Positions 12,453 to 48,651 of a DNA stretch of 64,000 bases are shown in pieces (positions within the stretch are counted from its first letter, which is position 1; each line of letters opens with the position of its first letter). Source of the stretch: Lepidurus packardi. Its lineage: Eukaryota > Arthropoda > Branchiopoda > Notostraca > Triopsidae. The notes below the pieces were generated by a model that saw nothing but the letters and a program-made list of their open reading frames with translations, was not told where the DNA came from and made no database searches. The stretch is from the NCBI GenBank assembly GCA_023053545.1, contig JAKZAN010000002.1:5254375-5318374 (forward strand), given 5' to 3'. Position numbers and translations under genes: made by a program.

Positions 12453-13942
12453 ATAAATAAGTTAATGGTATCGTATTTACAAGCGAGTTTTTTTGTCAGG
12501 CAAGGTGAATGGTATGTTCGAAGATATCATAGATTTTCTTTAGAGGCGCTTTCCCCCGCAAAAAAGATAAATGCTTTCTTCATGCATTCTAAAAAAATGG
12601 AGAAAACTGCTTTCGAGGGGGTTATCAAAAACAATCGATAAACTTTTTGCAAGCATCAACGCTATGACATTTTGAATTTTTTTTTTTTTAAAGAGTGATA
12701 TAAAGTGATAAAATACTGCAAGGTTGCCGCCCTTGGGATGAAGGCTTTATACGGCTCAATAAAATGCATATCATGCACAACAAACCTTCCTTTTTTGGAA
12801 CAGAATTGACTCCCGTCACATTCCGACAAGGTCAAGAGAAGTTTTTCTGCCTTTTACGCTTATTTTAGCTTGTAACTGGCTGAAAGGGAGTATTGTCTTC
12901 TTGCGGCTAGAGCGTTTTTGGCTCGTTCTTCGTATTCCCACATTGGAACCGAAAGCAAACGTGCGGCACTCAACAAAAAATTCGAGAAGAATTCAATTAA
13001 TGACTTAATTCTTAGGAAAGCTCGTAATCTCTTAAAGCTCGTGCAATCGGACTCCCAAACTACGTTCTTTTTAAGTAAACAAGCCGCCATTTTGATTTAA
13101 GAGTTGAAAACATATCAGGGAATAACAGAACCCAAAAACTACTAGCTTTTTTTCAACATTCTACTATAAGGGCAAAAAGGATTAAGAAAGTGACTCGAAA
13201 TGTTGGACTAAACACAACATAGGGTTGAAACTTTGGCTCAGTAAGTGTAAACAAAGTAAAATTGGCATGACAGGCGCTGTAGCAGGAAGCGATTAATAAA
13301 CTGGTGCAGTTGTTTGTTATGTATCACATTGGGTGGATCAATGGTAAAATTGAGTTTTTGTCAAAGCCAGGTGTTTTTTTTAGATGAGGCGTTTTTTTAC
13401 CCAATTCAAACGTTATTGCATGGACTGAAAAGATTCATCGTTCCGCCCTTCCCGCGCAAATTCATTGTTGACTTGTTAGCCCCGCCCCAACCGGTCTGGA
13501 GTGAGTCATATCATCTCATCAAGTTATCGTCCGGAGGCGGCTCGATTTGGAATCGAATCGTGGGTATGGCCACAAGCGATTGGAAGTGTTGTTGACGGAA
13601 TGACGAAGGTGCCCTTAATCAAACGATAGTGCCTTGCAAAGACTCATTGGAATACTCATCACACTCTTCAGGAGGAGTCACTTCCAAGCCGATGCTGCCC
13701 GTCAAAGGAATCTTGATGGAACCGCGGTGGTGGCCCAGGTTAGGCTCTACACACACGTTGACTTCTTCCACGCTCGAAGTACTTCTAGGCACGAACCCCT
13801 AAAAGTAATCGTTTCAAAAGAATTGGCCTTCAATGCGAAATTATAGGGACTGAAACGTTTTGGGCTACTTCAATGCTATTGCCACGTAGATAGTCTCCGC
13901 AAAACAAGCTGTTTACGCTATTACCACACCAGCGAACAAACC

Positions 13943-13980
13943 GAAGGCTCTCGTATACCTTAGCTCGGTATAGGCGGTTA
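13943..13980. repeat. Degenerate partial copy of the terminal repeat of the element at 14131
   Basis: The sequence GAAGGCTCTCGTATACCTTAG and the following CTCGGTATAGGCGG match the left end of the element at 14131 with a few substitutions. It looks like a solo or remnant end from an earlier insertion or local duplication. Confidence 0.6.
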
Positions 13981-14130
13981 GCTACGTCCAGACTTGAACC
14001 AGATACGAACCCTTCGTATTGGTTATGTTCATTGGTGATGCATTAGGGGATATTTCAGTGTTGCTAGCAAGTAAAAGCGTTAGGAACTATTTCATTGTTA
14101 CCCATTAACAGGGAGCTATACAAGAGCCTG

Positions 14131-14660
14131 TAAGGCTCCCGTATGCCTTAGCTCGGTACAGGCGGTAAACACGGGGAATTTCGGAACAACTTTTCGTTAA
14201 AGCGAGCACTTTTTTGTGGAAAAACTCTTTGACAGTAAGCTTGGGCATACTAATAGCTAGTGCACAACCAATCCACCTTCTTGTGCAATGAATAGTACAT
14301 TAGTAACATCCTAATGAAGTTTGCAACTTTGTGAAATACGTTGCATACATAGGTTTGGTTGCATACATACTTTGGTTGTGCACTAGCTGCTAACAAAGAA
14401 AACTTTTGTTTTAGATTGCTTTCAAATCTGACATGCCAAACCGTTAGGTTTTCGAGAAATGTGTTCCGAATGTTCGACGACTTGATTTGGCATACTGTGC
14501 TGCTACAGTGGTGATAAGTTGTACTTTTCAGAAGCAAAACAAACCGGCAATGAGCTATGTGTCGTTACTTTCTTACGCCAGGCGTTCGCAAAACAATAAC
14601 AAACATCAGCGCCATCTTTGACTGTTTCGCGTCAATAAGCTAAGGCATACGGGAGCCTTA
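14131..14660. mobile_element. Non-autonomous DNA transposon (MITE-like) with perfect 23-bp terminal inverted repeats
   Basis: Bases 14131-14153 and 14638-14660 are exact reverse complements over 23 bp (left end TAAGGCTCCCGTATGCCTTA). The outermost TA on both sides can be read as a TA target duplication, which would fit a Tc1/mariner-like MITE. The interior has no transposase frame. A second, 17-bp inverted pair (14255-14271 and 14372-14388) sits inside, so the element is nested or internally folded. Two identical ends suggest a fairly recent insertion. Confidence 0.65.
14255..14388. repeat. Nested inverted repeat inside the MITE-like element
   Basis: AGCTAGTGCACAACCAA at 14255-14271 is perfectly complementary to 14372-14388, with about 100 bp between the arms. 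It may be a second small element inserted in the first or part of its internal foldback structure. Confidence 0.65.
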
Positions 14661-14814
14661 AACTCCATGAGATTTCTCCTCATAAGATGTTCGCAAAGGG
14701 ATTCTTGGGGTATTTTATCTTATTTTTTAACTTGAGACTTGAACGCAAAGACTACCAATGTAGCTAGATTAACGTAAGTGCAATAGCCCGTAGGTTAGGT
14801 GAAGTTTAAGTTAG

Positions 14815-14820
14815 TTTATT
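14815..14820 (-). promoter_or_regulatory. Candidate poly(A) signal of the SLO2 gene
   Basis: The minus strand reads AATAAA 116 bases past the SLO2 TAA codon, a usual distance for a proximal signal. Confidence 0.5.
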
Positions 14821-14935
14821 GTTAGGTTACGTTAATTAGCTTGAGTTCATGGCGTTGCGATAGTGTTTTCGCCCTAAACTGTGAAGGCTATCCAACGTTG
14901 CAATAGCATCAACCTTATTTTGCTCATTTTGGAGG

Positions 14936-41548
<26,613 letters not shown>

Positions 41549-42623
41549 TGTAGAGAGTAGTGAGGATTCAGAAGATACTCTTTCAAACACTTTAGGTGAC
41601 GGGCAATAATTATCCGGGTGTTAATTGAGGGTTTGTTGCACTTCAAGCTGATTAGCAGGTTGGCTGGGGAAAAGGAATCTTTAGAATCATCACCACAAGG
41701 TGATGTTGACTTTGAACGCTTTTTCTGTACGTTAGGTTATCTCGGGAGACAAAACGTCGTGGAAGAGTCGGTCTGTGTCAAACTCGTTAGCGAAAGTTAG
41801 ATTTGAAGACGAGTTCAGCCAAGCAGAAGCATTCACCCAAGACTGATCTTGCTTTGTTTCGACATTGAGCTGTTTTATAGGCCAAAACCGCGCACCCTAG
41901 TTGGAACGGTACCGGTATTGAAGTTATTCCTTATTCCTTGAGAAAGCCTTGCAGTATTAATGAGATTTGCCATAAACTTAGTGGTGTGAAGAAGGCCAAG
42001 TCATGTCTGTAGCGAAGTAGGGCGTTACAGAGTCACGAGATCTGCCATTTGATAGCTTCTTAGGAATGCCTAACAGTCATTAGTAGGGACTCGTTGGGTA
42101 CTGTGTTGCATACCCTACTGTGACAGCTCTATGTTACACCCGGTTGCAATTCACATATTACTTTAAGTTGTGGTTATTTGTAAGGCCCCGCTGGTTAATT
42201 GATACTCGTGTTACCATCGGGAGTACCATCATCTGGCACTCCCATTGAGTCTTCCCGATGTAATCGTAGAAGATACTAAACTTAAACATTGACGTAAAAA
42301 CCGGCATGCAAAAAGCCTGGACCACCCCCGTTTGGTGCGGAAAGGAAGAGATTCTCCAATTTCCCTTTCTATGTGCCAAACTACGAATATTTATTTATTA
42401 AAGTAATTACGTCTTTAAAGTTCTGTCAGAAAGTAAAGTACTAATAAATATAAAAAATTAAGCTTCATTTACTTCGCCGATTGTATGCATGAAATTGGCG
42501 CAGCAATAGGAAGAAGCTCATTGAAATTTGAATTTGGCGCGTGATGTTCCCCAACGCCATTGGTCGACGAGGTGGAGCTTGTATCATTTCAGTGTTGTTG
42601 GTTTGTGTTTTGCGTCCCAAAAC
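41549..42623. other. Divergent intergenic region between SLO2 and EIF2B1
   Basis: This presumably holds the distal SLO2 promoter and 5' UTR on the minus strand and the EIF2B1 promoter on the plus strand. Close to EIF2B1 I see AACGCCATTGGT (42553-42564), which contains an inverted CCAAT box and a YY1-like GCCAT core, then ATTTCAGTG near 42585 as a possible initiator. No coding frame is supported. Confidence 0.55.
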
Positions 42624-44180
42624 ATGAATGATAAAGGTAAAATACCAACAAATCTTAGAATAACTATTGTTAGTTTGTGGGTAACTTCAAACTCCTCCTA
42701 AAACAATGGATTATATTTTTTTCAATATAACATGCATATGGGCATTTGTTTGCTTATGGTTATATGCTTTGCGTCATCGAATTTTGTTTTGTTTCATTTC
42801 ATGTATTTATTTATTAAATAACCTTGTCTCCTTTTAGAAGTACTTGACCATTTCCGAGGCATTGTTGAGAGCAGTCCGGATTTGTCGATTGCCCTTGCAG
42901 CCATCCATACTATTATGAATGTATTGAAGCAATATGATGGTAAAACATCCATTATCATATATTTTGATTACAAAGGAAAGTTGTAGTTTTAAATTACGTT
43001 ATTTTCCTGTAGGTAGCACATTGCAAGGATTGTTAAAGCGACTAACTTCAATCAGTGATACCTTGAAAACAGTTGATTGTTCTGTGGCTTCGGTTTCGTC
43101 TGGTTGCGAGCTTTTCAGAAGGTTTATAACGCTGGCGAAACTGGAACAAGCGAAAGTATGAACAACATTACATTAACGTGTTACTTATTAAATTTCTTTC
43201 TTTCTCAAAGGACATCCAAGAGTGTAAGAACATCATGCTAGAACGCGGAAAGCTATTCCTGGCTAAGCTTAGCGAAGCAGCTCCCAAGATTACAAAGCTT
43301 GGTGCTCCATTTATTTTGGACGGAATGGTTAGCATTGGACTTACAAGAATCTACTTATGCTATTCTCCCCCCTTCGCTTTTAAACTTTAGAAAGTCTTAA
43401 CCCATTCTCGGTCACGAATAGTGCTCCACACGTTGATCGCAGCTTCTAAAGCGAATAAAAGGTTTCACGTTTATGTGACGCAGTCCAGCATAGATGAAAC
43501 GGGGTAAAAACCATCAAATTTAACTACCAGAAAGGATCATTCTGGTTTTCTATTGTATAGGCTTGCCATGGTACGCGACTTGAAAGAGGCTGGTATTCCC
43601 TGCACTCTTGTGTTGGATTCTGCCGTAGGCTATGTCATGGAATCGGTGGATTTAGTGATGGTGGGGGCGGAAGGAGTCGTCGAGAGTGGTGGCATTATCA
43701 ACAAGGTAAAGTCTTTGAAATACCGCTTCCTAGGAAGTGTAATTGGGTGACGAGGGAAAGCAAGAAAGTTACTAATAGCGTTCTTTTGTTTCTAGATTGG
43801 CACTTACACGATGGCTCTTTGTGCGCGGGAAATGAACAAACCTTTCTACGTCTTTGCTGAAAGTTTCAAGTTTGTCAGACTCTATCCACTCAATCAGCGT
43901 GATCTTCCTGACCATTTCAAGGTAACGTATGGTTCTATTCATCGTATGATTCGATCATTCAAGTACTGTTTTCAGTACGCTTTTATCTGATACGTGTGTG
44001 GAGTATATACTCTTTACGTTTTATTAGTATGGCTCCGATTCGACTACTAAAACTGCTTTGGAATCCACTCATCCCACAGTGGACTACACGCCCCCCAACT
44101 ATATAACGCTTTTATTTACCGATTTAGGAATTCTTACGCCTTCAGCAGTAAGTGACGAACTAATTAAGTTGTATTTGTAA
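42624..44180 (+). CDS. EIF2B1: Translation initiation factor eIF2B subunit alpha
   Basis: Eight exons join in phase: 42624-42636, 42838-42939, 43013-43155, 43211-43327, 43391-43503, 43561-43705, 43796-43921 and 44028-44180. The product is 303 residues, against 305 in human. The first exon holds only 13 coding bases (MNDK). Conserved blocks include [75 protein letters not shown] and the C-terminal [18 protein letters not shown]. The alpha subunit forms the regulatory dimer at the core of the decameric eIF2B complex, the GEF for eIF2, and senses eIF2 phosphorylation in the integrated stress response. The gene is compact and followed closely by C1orf131. Confidence 0.97.
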
Positions 44181-44187
44181 GAGGTGT

Positions 44188-44193
44188 AATAAA
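44188..44193 (+). promoter_or_regulatory. Poly(A) signal of EIF2B1
   Basis: This AATAAA begins 8 bases after the EIF2B1 TAA, so the 3' UTR is probably only about 30 bases. Confidence 0.65.
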
Positions 44194-44267
44194 AGGTTAT
44201 GGAGTGCAAGGCAGCAATCGATGGAGAAATCAATGTAAGAAATTTCCGCCTCCCAAAATCACCTTCC

Positions 44268-44277
44268 AACGCCATCT
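44268..44277 (+). promoter_or_regulatory. YY1-like site upstream of C1orf131
   Basis: AACGCCATCT lies between the EIF2B1 poly(A) signal and the C1orf131 start codon (44383). Related AACGCCAT motifs stand close to the presumed start sites of EIF2B1 and PRRC2. Confidence 0.35.
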
Positions 44278-44382
44278 ATGAGCAGTAAGTTTAACTCCAT
44301 AGCAATGGTAGGGACTACAACAAATGCTGCACGTGTTTTGATTGTTGAAATATTGATATAAACATTGAAAGTCCGTTGTAAA

Positions 44383-45129
44383 ATGAGCAGTAAAGTGTTT
44401 GAGTCGGATGACAGTGTTTCAGAAGGAGATTTTGATGATAGTTTTGATGGAGATGGGGACGACAGTTTTTGGAGCGATGGAGATGATCAGAAACAGAAAG
44501 ACGAACCAAAACAAGAAGAAAAGAAACCAGTCAGCAAGAAGCTACTTGCCTTAAAGCACAAACTCGGTTTAGATCAACTTAAGCCTATTGAAAAAAAGGC
44601 CGATTCGTTGCCGAAACCTAAATCTGTAACTACCATTGCGTCCCAACTCCTTAAAAGAACTGCTGAGCCCGAAGTCGTAGTTTACCAAGACCCCCGGAAG
44701 CTAAAAAAGGCCAAATTAAGCAAAAACCATCCTGGTACCAAATCCGCTTCCAATCAAACGCCGCAAGAAATGTCCCTTGAGCAAGCCAAACATGACGTCA
44801 GAAAGTTCGGCATTTCTGGAATGGGCAAAGCCAATCGCGAAGAAGCTCGCACAGCCCTGGCAATCTCTCTGGGCGCAATTCCTGCGAAACGCAAAGCTAT
44901 AAACTACAAAGAACTGCAAGCCCAGCAGAAGAAAGCCAAAGAAGAGGAGCAGCGCCAGAAAGAAATGGACGAAGTCTTTAAATCCCGAGTTAAGACCATG
45001 ACGAAATCCAAGAAGAAGAAGCGCGACAAGAACAAAGTCGCTGGCTTTGACTCGCAGTTTGGCAAATTCTCGGGCGGAGTCCAAAAACTCAGCCGATCGA
45101 ATATTAAAAGCATTAAAGGCAAGCGATAG
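44383..45129 (+). CDS. C1orf131: C1orf131-like nucleolar protein (DUF4602 family, yeast Faf1-like)
   Basis: A single uninterrupted exon encodes 248 residues. The N-terminus is acidic (ESDDSVSEGDFDDSFDGD), the middle is charged and lysine-rich, and the C-terminal half carries the family signature KFGISGMGKANREEARTAL followed by LGAIPAKRKAINYKELQ, then KSKKKKRDKNKVAGFDSQFG. Human C1orf131 and yeast Faf1 are small-subunit processome components needed for early pre-40S assembly in the nucleolus. The start at 44383 is the first ATG and sits 203 bases after the EIF2B1 stop. The gene ends tail to tail with WDR46, another processome factor. The assignment rests on remembered family motifs. Confidence 0.85.
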   Translation: MSSKVFESDDSVSEGDFDDSFDGDGDDSFWSDGDDQKQKDEPKQEEKKPVSKKLLALKHKLGLDQLKPIEKKADSLPKPKSVTTIASQLLKRTAEPEVVVYQDPRKLKKAKLSKNHPGTKSASNQTPQEMSLEQAKHDVRKFGISGMGKANREEARTALAISLGAIPAKRKAINYKELQAQQKKAKEEEQRQKEMDEVFKSRVKTMTKSKKKKRDKNKVAGFDSQFGKFSGGVQKLSRSNIKSIKGKR

Positions 45130-45130
45130 C

Positions 45131-45136
45131 AATAAA
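45131..45136 (+). promoter_or_regulatory. Poly(A) signal of C1orf131
   Basis: This AATAAA begins one base after the TAG stop codon. Cleavage 10-30 bases on would end the transcript before or within the end of WDR46 (stop at 45191). Confidence 0.6.
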
Positions 45137-45190
45137 AGTCCACCATTTTGGGCTCCAAAAAACATTCGTATATTGATTCTTTTCAAGTTT

Positions 45191-47517
45191 TTACACTTTT
45201 CGTTTGGGTTTAGGCTTAAATCGATCCAACACATGCTTAGGCTGTTTTTGTGCCGGCTCTTTTTCCTCCTTAGTTTCGTCTTCTGCTGCCCTTTTCTTCT
45301 TCAACGCCGTCTTTACAAACTCCTGTAAAAGAAAAGAAGAAAAAGACCATCCATTACAATTTAAACCCAATTTTTTCATTTTTTTTCCGCTTACTCTTCT
45401 TCTTTCGTCTTGGACTTGTTTCTTTATGTGGTGCTTCTTCGCAGTGCCCACATTTTTCTTAGAAACTATATCAATTTTCGGAGCCTTCACATGTAATAGC
45501 TTCTTTTTAGCCTCCAAGTTTTCCTCCAATGTAGGCGTATCTACGACACCCAATTGCGTGGGGTCCAGGCTGATCAATTCCGGTTGAATCTACCCCAAAT
45601 TTCCAATTAGTAAGTAAAAACGCTCTAAATTTGTCCAAGTTTTTCAAACACACCTTCTCTAACAAAGATTTCACTTCAGTTTCCCTGCGTTGTGACTTGT
45701 TTTGGAATGGATTGCTCTCCAAAGCATCAAAGTTAGGCTCACCAGCCCCTTTTTAACGAAAAAAAAGGTAATTTCTTTCAGAAATACTATGTTTGTTATG
45801 ATATTCACCTGGTACTAGCATGCTTGAAAAGCCATCGCCATGCCCAATACCCAGAATGTCCTCATAGGGGCAAAACTGGGCATCGCAGATTGTGCTGGAA
45901 ACCTTATGCCGCAAATAAGGGTACCCTTTTGACCTCAACTGCTCACCGTCAACAGCATCTGCTCCTCGTAAAGTCATATCTCGGTAAACCTAAAACAACA
46001 CCTTAGTCTCTCCTTCAGGAATTCAACTTTCCTTACTTCTACGACGTTTCCCATGGTTACAGCCAGCAAGCCTTTCTGGCTAAAAGACAGATTTGAGGCG
46101 CCCACACCAACGCGGTAAGTGTTTAAGCATTTAAAGTTCCGAATATCCCAAATCTTCAAACTAGCATCCACGCCAGCAGTCGCCAAATACAAGCCTCTCG
46201 GATCGACCGTAATGGCTCTAACGGGCTGTCGGTGGCACAGCATTTTGGCTACTGGTTCTTCCATATTAGGCGTCCACATTGTTACCGTGCCTAGTACGAG
46301 ACTTCTTTAATTTTCCATTTCTTTTATGTATAATTATGTATTTATAAGTATTTTTATGCGTAATTATTGTTAATTAGTATGATGGAAATGTACTTTTTAT
46401 ATGATTTTAGAATGTGTTTTAGATTAGAGAATTAAGTGATTAGCTGGAAATTACCTTTGCTGTGTCCTAAACAAACAACTGCATTATAGGGATTTTGGCA
46501 CATGATGTCAAGTCGGCCAAGTCTGGTAGGAAACTGTTTGACGAGTTTGCCCAGAGATACGTCTAACCAACTTAACCATCCTTTGTCATTCTGTAAAGTA
46601 ATTAAGCTCAATTAAGACGAGTTCTAATGGATTGTGAAGTTACACTCATTACCGCAGTGGCTAGTAAGAAATGGTAGGGAAGAAACTCCATTTTGGTGAC
46701 GCTGTCCAGCTTCTTGATGCAATGGAGTTCAATGCCGTTATTGTCATAAATGTACGTCCATTTCTTTTGAGCTACGGCGTACATGGTTTCGTTATGGAGC
46801 CAACAGACATCATGGACCGATTCCATGACGTTCATTTCGCATAGCAAGTCTTTAGTAACCCAATCTAGTGCCGCCACATGGCCTCTTCGACCGCCAAGTA
46901 GTAAATGCCGGCCGCTTCTGGTGTAATTCGTCCTACAATAAGTCAGGATTAGTATTTCGAAGCCGGAATTTAGTTAAAAAGATAATTTGTTACTTATATC
47001 CTCCGAATTCGAGCTTGAGGTCAAAGTGTTTTGCGGCGCTGGTGATATCTACGGCGTTTTCAATTTCGGTCTGAGTAATTCTTCCGGTGAATTCGTCTTC
47101 ATCTGGCTCCAGAAATCCACTCTGCTCAAGCAGCAGTAATTCGGATCGGGCGGCCTGTTCATTGGCAAAGACGATCTGCTCTTCGCGTTTCGCTTGCTGC
47201 TTTTTGCGTATATTGGTTTTAATGCCCTTGCCCACAAAACCATCTCCGCGACTGTGCTTCTCCAGCTTTTCCTCTGGAATTGGGGCTTTGCCTTCATACG
47301 GGTCAGGCCCTTTTCTCTTTTTTATCTTCTTGACTTTTGGGTCTGGTACCTTCCCTTTTATTTCAAAAGGCTTTGGTTTGAAATTGGCGAAGTTTTTCCG
47401 CGATAAATCGTACAGTCTGACATCCTTTGGCTGAGGTCTTTCGGATTCTGCGAAAGCTTTGGCAGGATCCTTTGTCAATTCTGTGGCTGATTCGTTTTTA
47501 TGGAAATAACGCTCCAT
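45191..47517 (-). CDS. WDR46: WDR46/UTP7, small-subunit processome WD40 protein
   Basis: Eight coding exons join in phase: 47517-46994, 46932-46653, 46590-46455, 46290-46037, 45989-45809, 45748-45654, 45589-45395 and 45322-45191. The product is 598 residues (human about 610). Conserved blocks include [96 protein letters not shown] and the BING4CT-type tail [20 protein letters not shown]. In yeast and human this protein acts in nucleolar processing of 18S pre-rRNA. An acceptor TTCTTCTAG lies 12 bases before the ATG, so exon 2 holds the start and a noncoding first exon likely ends near 47612. The C-terminus is lysine-rich (KPKPKRKV). Confidence 0.96.
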
Positions 47518-48651
47518 ATCGACAGCCACAATCTAGAAGAAAAATAAGATGGTAAATTGCTAATAAACCTGTAATTTCATGTAATTTTAACGAAAATTGC
47601 GAGTACGGTACCTATGAGTTCAGAAAACACGCTGCTCGGTTTCTATTTTGAAAGGAGGAGGAGCAAGAAGGTGGGAAAAACTGCTTTTTGCTTAACTAAA
47701 AGTTTGACTGCAGCGCCACTTGATTTTTATTGGAAGCACTATTCTTAGGTTTGGCGAATTAGTTAAGAAAAATGTGTTAGAAAGGATACGGACACAAGCA
47801 GTATGTCAGAAAGAATATAAATATGGTTGTTAAAAAATGGTTAAATGTTTTGGGGGTTTAATCATTGGAATTCAGGCAGTCCATTTTCTGGTATTTGTTT
47901 GAACCGGCTAATCCGAGTGTCGCGCATAGTTGGTTGGGGCACACGCCGGCGCAGTAACGCATAACGCCATCTTTGCATACCTGAAGGTTTGTTTACATGT
48001 TAAAAACCTAAAGTTTATCGTGAAATATCAGTGTCATCGGTGATTTTCAAGTTACCCAATTTTACACAAAGGATTTAACCTATCGGACGAACCTAAGTAA
48101 GTAACTGAAAGCCGACTTTGAAAAGTTTTTGCAACAGTTTCACAACTTTTTTTGTGACGTTCGAAAGTCAAACAAACATCGAACTTAACTTTTTCTGTTG
48201 CCGTTCTAACCTTGTTTTTAGATCGTGTCACTAGTACGTGTCGTGTTTAAGAATTGTTAACTTTTGCTCTTTAAACTTCAACCTGAAGTTTTATTGTTTG
48301 TGGGGTCGATTGGAAAACATCCGTTTTTTTAACACGAAGTTAGTTTTCTGCGTCATCAAACCCACATAGGAGTATACAGTGTTTTCTTTCTGTTCCCATT
48401 TCTTGGTTTGGCAGTGGATTTGCCTTACATTTTCATCCTTCATTGCATTATGAAAGTTTGTTACAATTATTAAGCCGAAATATCGCATTATTACGACTAT
48501 GGACTGCAGGTCATACGTGTGTACAGTAGAACTTGACGTTGACGAAACGTACTTGAGATCCAAGACTAATCCTGTCCATTTTTTTCTCATTTCCCAGCAT
48601 AAAGGTTCGTTCTGTGGGTGTGCAAAAACCTGATGGTGTGTTTCATCCAGC
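47518..48651. other. Divergent promoter region of WDR46 and PRRC2
   Basis: Upstream of WDR46 the minus strand shows a probable noncoding exon ending CTCATAG|GTACCG near 47612. Toward PRRC2, AACGCCATCTTTG (47963-47975) is YY1-like, TATCAGTG near 48028 could be an initiator, and a strong donor AA|GTAAGT at 48097 fits a noncoding PRRC2 exon spliced to TTTCCCAG at about 48598 or TTTCATCCAG at about 48650. A 169-codon minus-strand frame at 48291-48800 overlaps PRRC2 exon 2 and is not supported. Confidence 0.5.

Larger units (their letters stand above)
6021..14935. other. Gene-poor intergenic region between the FAS1 and SLO2 genes
   Basis: No reading frame here shows a protein family I know, splice-consistent exons or a sustained coding pattern. 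The stretch 8.9-9.9 kb is strongly AT-rich. It contains one copy (7441-7474) of a dispersed repeat also found inverted at about 31.96-32.00 kb, the tandem duplication at 12.0-12.45 kb and the inverted-repeat element at 14.1-14.7 kb. A 93-codon frame at 13314-13595 (+) and an 80-codon frame at 10297-10536 (+) are unexplained and probably chance. Confidence 0.6.
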
